A stretch of DNA of 54,895 nt from an uncultured Prevotella sp. (lineage in GTDB: Bacteria > Bacteroidota > Bacteroidia > Bacteroidales > Bacteroidaceae): the NCBI GenBank assembly GCA_902495455.1, contig CABUXJ010000016.1, positions 1 through 54,895 of the forward strand, read 5' to 3'. Below, piece by piece: positions 52,501 through 54,895 of this stretch. Every line of letters starts with the position of its first letter. The first letter of the stretch is position 1. The notes below the pieces were generated by a model, which saw only the letters and a program-made list of their open reading frames with translations, had not been told where the DNA came from and searched no databases. The position numbers were made by a program, and so were the translations under genes.

Positions 52501-52691
52501 TTGCCCCGTTCCTGCTCCTCGGCGCCGTCGATAAAGGCCAGACTACCGTTATAATAGGTGTTATAACGGGCATTGAACGACTGCCACCAGCGGCTGCCGG
52601 CGGTATTCTTCTTCGTGGAGCATGCTGTCACGACGAGTAAGAGCGTCGCCGCGACGAGCATGACGGTATGTCTCTGAGCCTGATGTCTCAC
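49563..52691 (-). CDS. porW: T9SS lipoprotein PorW/SprE
   Basis: PorW (SprE in Flavobacterium) is an outer-membrane lipoprotein needed for type IX secretion and gliding. The 1042-residue protein has the lipobox LVVTAC (C24), then the family start RWWQSFNARYNTYYNG. Many TPR hairpins follow (about 100-480), then a charged linker (460-560), further TPR-like helices and a conserved domain near 800-925. The C-terminal tail has three tandem copies of a 22-residue unit (66 bp; GLPPAP, GN, STPQ, DD) at about 49650-49838. It overlaps porX by 4 nt and heads the porW-porX-tsaE operon. Confidence 0.93.
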   Translation of the reverse strand: MRHQAQRHTVMLVAATLLLVVTACSTKKNTAGSRWWQSFNARYNTYYNGSLAFIDGAEEQERGNKDNFTEMIPFTMVGNKATREIGKSNFDRAIEKSEKTIKLHSIKRRPEWTKSRRKTAKDIEWLSRREYNPFLWKAWLMMGKSQYMKGQFDEAAATFSYMSRLYATQPAINGIARSWLARSYTELDWLYDAEDVLTKMRRDTIHYRARTDWDYALAAFYIRSRRYEEAVPALARVIKHERRKKQRARQWFLMGQIETELGHREQAYRAYKKVIRLNPPYELEFNARIAQTEVMAAGRSRQMIRRLRRMAASDNNKDYLDQVYYAIGNIYLAERDTAAAIGAYEKGNKKATRSGIEKGVLLLHLGNLYWAKERYNDAQRCYGEAIGLLDKERDDYEELSERSKVLDELVPYTNAVHLQDSLQVLAKLPEKERNEAIDRVIEALKKKEREEKRAAQEAEAEKTIQQQSAQGNRNNTPAPTVPTPGGQQGQWYFYNPQAVSQGKAAFQRQWGKRENVDDWQRVNRTVVNLNSADNDAGEGEEPTDSIAAAAGEGGEVATDTLATDTAAADPHTREYYLAQIPFTDEQKAESDNIIKDGLFHSGVIFKDKLDNLPLSEKALTRLTEQYPDYEQTDEAWYHLFLLYSRMGRHDIAARCLERLRSDHAESQWTTLLSDPHFAENARFGVHIEDSLYAATYDAFKADRYGEVKTNIQLSADRFPLGANRPKFIFIEGLSRLNEGDATACVTAMKEVVEKYPESEVTEMAGMIIKGVQAGRALYGGKFDIGDIWSRRGVAMETDSTAADTLSAERNTGFVFLLAYRADSLDANQLLFEMAKYNFSNFMVRNFDITLDQDQGISRMLISGFLNYDEALQYARRLYADEAMAARLNGCRRIIISENNLKMLGTRYSYVDYEEFFERSFMPLEISDEELLNIPEAVETPKEDTIKDDGSVPAGNVLSTPQADDINDLGLPPAPAGNVPSTPQTDDMNDLGLPPAPVGNAPSTPQTDDTDDLGLPPNTGGANNNTNNEPPADVFDFDEDFYR

Positions 52692-52728
52692 AATAATATT
52701 AACTACGAAACGGCGGTTTTATTGTTTT

Positions 52729-52836
52729 GAATTACGAGTTATAAATTACGAGTTATGACTGCGAAACTGATGAGCTTGCGAACTAATTAGGAGTTGTCGA
52801 CCTGCGGCCGATTATGAATTATTGAATTACGAATTA
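52729..52836. repeat. Simple repeats and left copy of a 52-bp direct repeat
   Basis: Heptamers GAATTAC/GAGTTAT (52729-52756) and the sequence CTGATGAGCTTGCGAA (52767-52782) lead into a 52-bp element (52785-52836) with the core GTCGACCTGCGGCCGAT. It matches 53256-53307 with one difference. Confidence 0.88.
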
Positions 52837-52840
52837 TGAC

Positions 52841-53221
52841 TCACTCCATCATCAGCAGCATTTCGTCGCGTATCTCCTCCGGCGGTGTTATCCCGCGCCG
52901 CGAGAGACTGACGCTCCAGCCGGCCACCTCTTCGGGCCGCATGGTGAGCAGAACGTCACGGAAGCGCTCCACCTCTGCCTTGGTATATCTGTCTTCCGGT
53001 CGCCCGGCGTATATGTCCAGTTCCTCGTCGTCATAGTAGACCACATCGCGGATGGAGGCTTCCATAATGCAGTCGTGCATGCAGCGCGTGTTGTCGCCGC
53101 TACACGACGCGCAGTCACCTTCAGCCGTGACCACGGGCGCATCGTCCTCTCCGGATGAGAACTTCGCCACTACACCGACAACGATGCCAAGGACTATGAT
53201 GGCAATGACAAGGATATACAT
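52841..53221 (-). CDS. Membrane-anchored Cys4 protein of unknown function
   Basis: A 126-residue protein with an N-terminal membrane helix (residues 2-20) and a soluble domain. Four cysteines, C37, C40, C47 and C51, are spaced CX2CX6CX3C and could bind zinc or an iron-sulfur cluster. The rest is acidic and helical (YTKAEVERFRDVLLTMRPEE). I recall similar small proteins in Bacteroidota but no function. It is flanked by two 52-bp direct repeats, and lies between aroA and porW on the same strand. Confidence 0.8.
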   Translation of the reverse strand: MYILVIAIIVLGIVVGVVAKFSSGEDDAPVVTAEGDCASCSGDNTRCMHDCIMEASIRDVVYYDDEELDIYAGRPEDRYTKAEVERFRDVLLTMRPEEVAGWSVSLSRRGITPPEEIRDEMLLMME

Positions 53222-53225
53222 TCTC

Positions 53226-53345
53226 TCAATTATGAATTAGGAATTAAGAGTTACGAATTAGGAGTTGTCGGCCTGCGGCCGATTATGAATTATTGAATTA
53301 CGAATTACAGTAATTGATTCTTCACTCTTCGTTCTTCATTCTTCA
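53226..53345. repeat. Simple repeats and right copy of the 52-bp direct repeat
   Basis: GAATTAG/GAGTTAC heptamers, the 52-bp element (53256-53307), then TTCTTCA/CTCTTCG heptamers (53318-53345) that end beside the aroA stop codon. The last type also occurs near rpsO and before the DoxX gene. Confidence 0.88.
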
Positions 53346-53346
53346 T

Positions 53347-54597
53347 TTACTTATTCTTCACTTTCCATCCCGCCTTCTTCAGGTCCTCCCAATAGTGAGG
53401 ATATGACTTCGTGACAACCATCGGATTGTCTATCACCATACGTTCGCGGCGCAGAGCCAACGGTGCGAAGGCCAAGGCCATGCGGTGGTCGTTGTAAGTC
53501 TCGATGACCGGAGTTGGTTGCGGTTCGCAGCGCGTACCGTCCCACAGCAGTTCGCGACCATCGATGTCCCGCAGGACATAGCCCAACTTGAGCAGTTCGG
53601 CCTTGAGAGCCTCGATGCGGTCGGTCTCCTTTATCTTCAGCGTCTGAAGTCCGGTGAAGTGGAACGGCATATTCATCGCCGCGCAACAGGCCACAACGGT
53701 CTGGGCCAGGTCGGGCGAATTGACAAAGTCATACTCCAGACGCGGGACGCGGCGGCCGTTGTGCGTCAGCCGGACGGTGGTCGGACAGTTGGGGTCGGAC
53801 GTACCGCAAAACTCCGTCTTCACGCCAAGCAGGCTGAAGATATATCTCACCGAAGAGTCGCCCTGCTTGCTGCTGTCCTTCAGTCCGGTCAGCGTCACCG
53901 CGCTGTCCTCCGGACCCAACGCCACCATCTCATACCAGTAGGACGCCGAGCTCCAGTCGTTTTCTATGCAGTAGGGGCGCGACGAGTACGGCCGTGGCTT
54001 TACCTCGATAGTCGATGCGTCTGTCCATTCAGCCTCTGCGCCAAACTCGCCCATCATCCATAGCGTCATGTCGATGTACGGCCGCGAGATGACATCGCCC
54101 GTCATGTGCAGCGTCAGACCGTGGCGCAGGGCGGGACCTATCATCAGCAGGGCCGAGATGTACTGCGAACTGACGTTCCCCTCTATCTCCAGCGGCCCAC
54201 CGTCGAGCGGACGGCCGTCGACGCGCAGTGGCGGGAAACCTTCTTCGCCCACATACGTGATATCCGCACCGAGACGACGCAAGGCGTCCACAAGCACTCC
54301 GATGGGGCGGTGGCGCATGCGTTCCGTGCCGGTCAGAATGTGATGGCCGGGCGTCACGGCGAGATAGGCCGTAAGAAAACGCATCGCCGTGCCGGCCGCA
54401 CCGATGTCGATGACCTCCGGCATAGTGGAGAGGGCGTCCATCATGACGCGCGTGTCGTCGCAATCGGACAGGTTTTGCGGCATCTCACCGCCGCCGGCAA
54501 GGGCATGGATGATCAGCGCGCGGTTGCTCACACTCTTTGATGACGGCAGGTCGACGGTGAGATTAAGACGGCTCGATGCCGTTACTTCATATTGCAT
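53347..54597 (-). CDS. aroA: 3-phosphoshikimate 1-carboxyvinyltransferase (EPSP synthase)
   Basis: AroA joins phosphoenolpyruvate to shikimate 3-phosphate in aromatic amino acid synthesis. The 416-residue protein has the substrate-binding PSSKSVSNRAL (K21, S22, R26), a GAAGTAMRFLTAYLA loop, SSQYISALLM and, near the end, KIKETDRIEALKAEL and YNDHRMALAF. The family's usual length is 420-440. It has a full promoter upstream and is followed by simple repeats and the Cys4 gene. Confidence 0.97.
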   Translation of the reverse strand: MQYEVTASSRLNLTVDLPSSKSVSNRALIIHALAGGGEMPQNLSDCDDTRVMMDALSTMPEVIDIGAAGTAMRFLTAYLAVTPGHHILTGTERMRHRPIGVLVDALRRLGADITYVGEEGFPPLRVDGRPLDGGPLEIEGNVSSQYISALLMIGPALRHGLTLHMTGDVISRPYIDMTLWMMGEFGAEAEWTDASTIEVKPRPYSSRPYCIENDWSSASYWYEMVALGPEDSAVTLTGLKDSSKQGDSSVRYIFSLLGVKTEFCGTSDPNCPTTVRLTHNGRRVPRLEYDFVNSPDLAQTVVACCAAMNMPFHFTGLQTLKIKETDRIEALKAELLKLGYVLRDIDGRELLWDGTRCEPQPTPVIETYNDHRMALAFAPLALRRERMVIDNPMVVTKSYPHYWEDLKKAGWKVKNK

Positions 54598-54644
54598 ATC
54601 GGGCTTGGTTGTATTTGATAAAGCAGTGTCTGTATTCCTGACTA

Positions 54645-54675
54645 CAAAGGTAGCAGAAATCGGATAGATAACAAA
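54645..54675 (-). promoter_or_regulatory. Promoter of aroA
   Basis: On the minus strand TTTG (54672-54675), 19-nt spacer, TACCTTTG (54645-54652). A full consensus match. Confidence 0.88.
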
Positions 54676-54808
54676 ACAAATAACAATAATTATGAAGCCG
54701 TGCGCTCGCGACGACGGCCTGTCCGTCAGGATGCTACCACGGCAACAACGACGACAGCAACACGAAAACGCAACAAGCCCCTTCTGTCAAGTTAGAAGTG
54801 CAACATCC

Positions 54809-54861
54809 CCTCCCCATCCTCCGCCCTTGGAGCGTAGCGGAAAGGACGGAGGATGGGGAGG
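54809..54861. repeat. Inverted repeat near the window end
   Basis: Arms 54809-54823 and 54847-54861 (CCTCCCCATCCTCCG and its complement) enclose GGAGCGTAGCGGA, a phrase also inside the inverted repeat at 14031-14185. No gene is seen from 54598 to the end of the window. Confidence 0.82.
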
Positions 54862-54895
54862 AAAGCGAAGCTGTGAGTCATCCGGCAATACAAAA

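Overview
The window looks like a chromosomal segment of a Prevotella-type member of the Bacteroidales. The evidence is the promoter form seen before many genes (TAnnTTTG, several with TTTG or TTG 19-20 bp upstream), the lack of strong Shine-Dalgarno sequences, and gene neighbourhoods known from Bacteroidota: ftsX-DUF3098-uppP-truB-queA-folK, pssA-psd near dnaE, and tsaE-porX-porW. No rRNA, tRNA, CRISPR array, integrase or transposase was found. The genus is an inference.

Layout. 1-7176: rpsO (+), then a minus-strand block of DUF1599, DoxX-like membrane protein, tpiA, SPOR protein, folE and a membrane protein, plus one lipoprotein. 7177-13858: an lpxA-family gene and a complete tripartite RND efflux operon. 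14203-17185: a CCA-adding-type HD protein and a TYW1-like radical SAM protein. 17647-24875: core genes ftsX, DUF3098, uppP, truB, queA, folK, tadA (-), yraN, birA, pyrH. 25157-29904: first AT-rich accessory block. 30020-31875: DUF4834, pssA, psd. 31876-33243: 1.37 kb of non-coding, repeat-packed DNA. 33244-42770: second accessory block. 42890-54597: dnaE, trxA, a small acidic protein, then tsaE, porX, porW, a Cys4 membrane protein and aroA.

The accessory blocks share a plan. Each opens with a large regulator predicted to be a periplasmic TPR lipoprotein, a single membrane span, a cytoplasmic coiled coil and a C-terminal HTH. Each is followed by a promoter preceded by two pairs of short direct repeats (TTGTCAAC, 11 bp apart; TGTATTAT, 9 bp apart) and then a small secreted DUF3244-like protein. 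Block 1 continues with lipoproteins, one with an unusual CX4C thioredoxin-like motif. Block 2 continues with a type IX secretion (T9SS) cargo protein, a C25 (gingipain-family) cysteine peptidase, two paralogous secreted proteins around an outer-membrane barrel, and a PH-like membrane protein. PorX and PorW, which control and serve T9SS, lie about 10 kb downstream, so export machinery components and cargo occur in the same window.

The non-coding DNA is unusually structured. There are four copies of a GC-rich palindromic element (core GCCGTAAG..CTTACGGC and GCAACG..CGTTGC), several 7-bp-period simple repeats that run into gene ends, and long inverted repeats between genes. These families and the two regulator modules are the best candidates for undescribed biology here. 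All functional links between them are inference from sequence alone.
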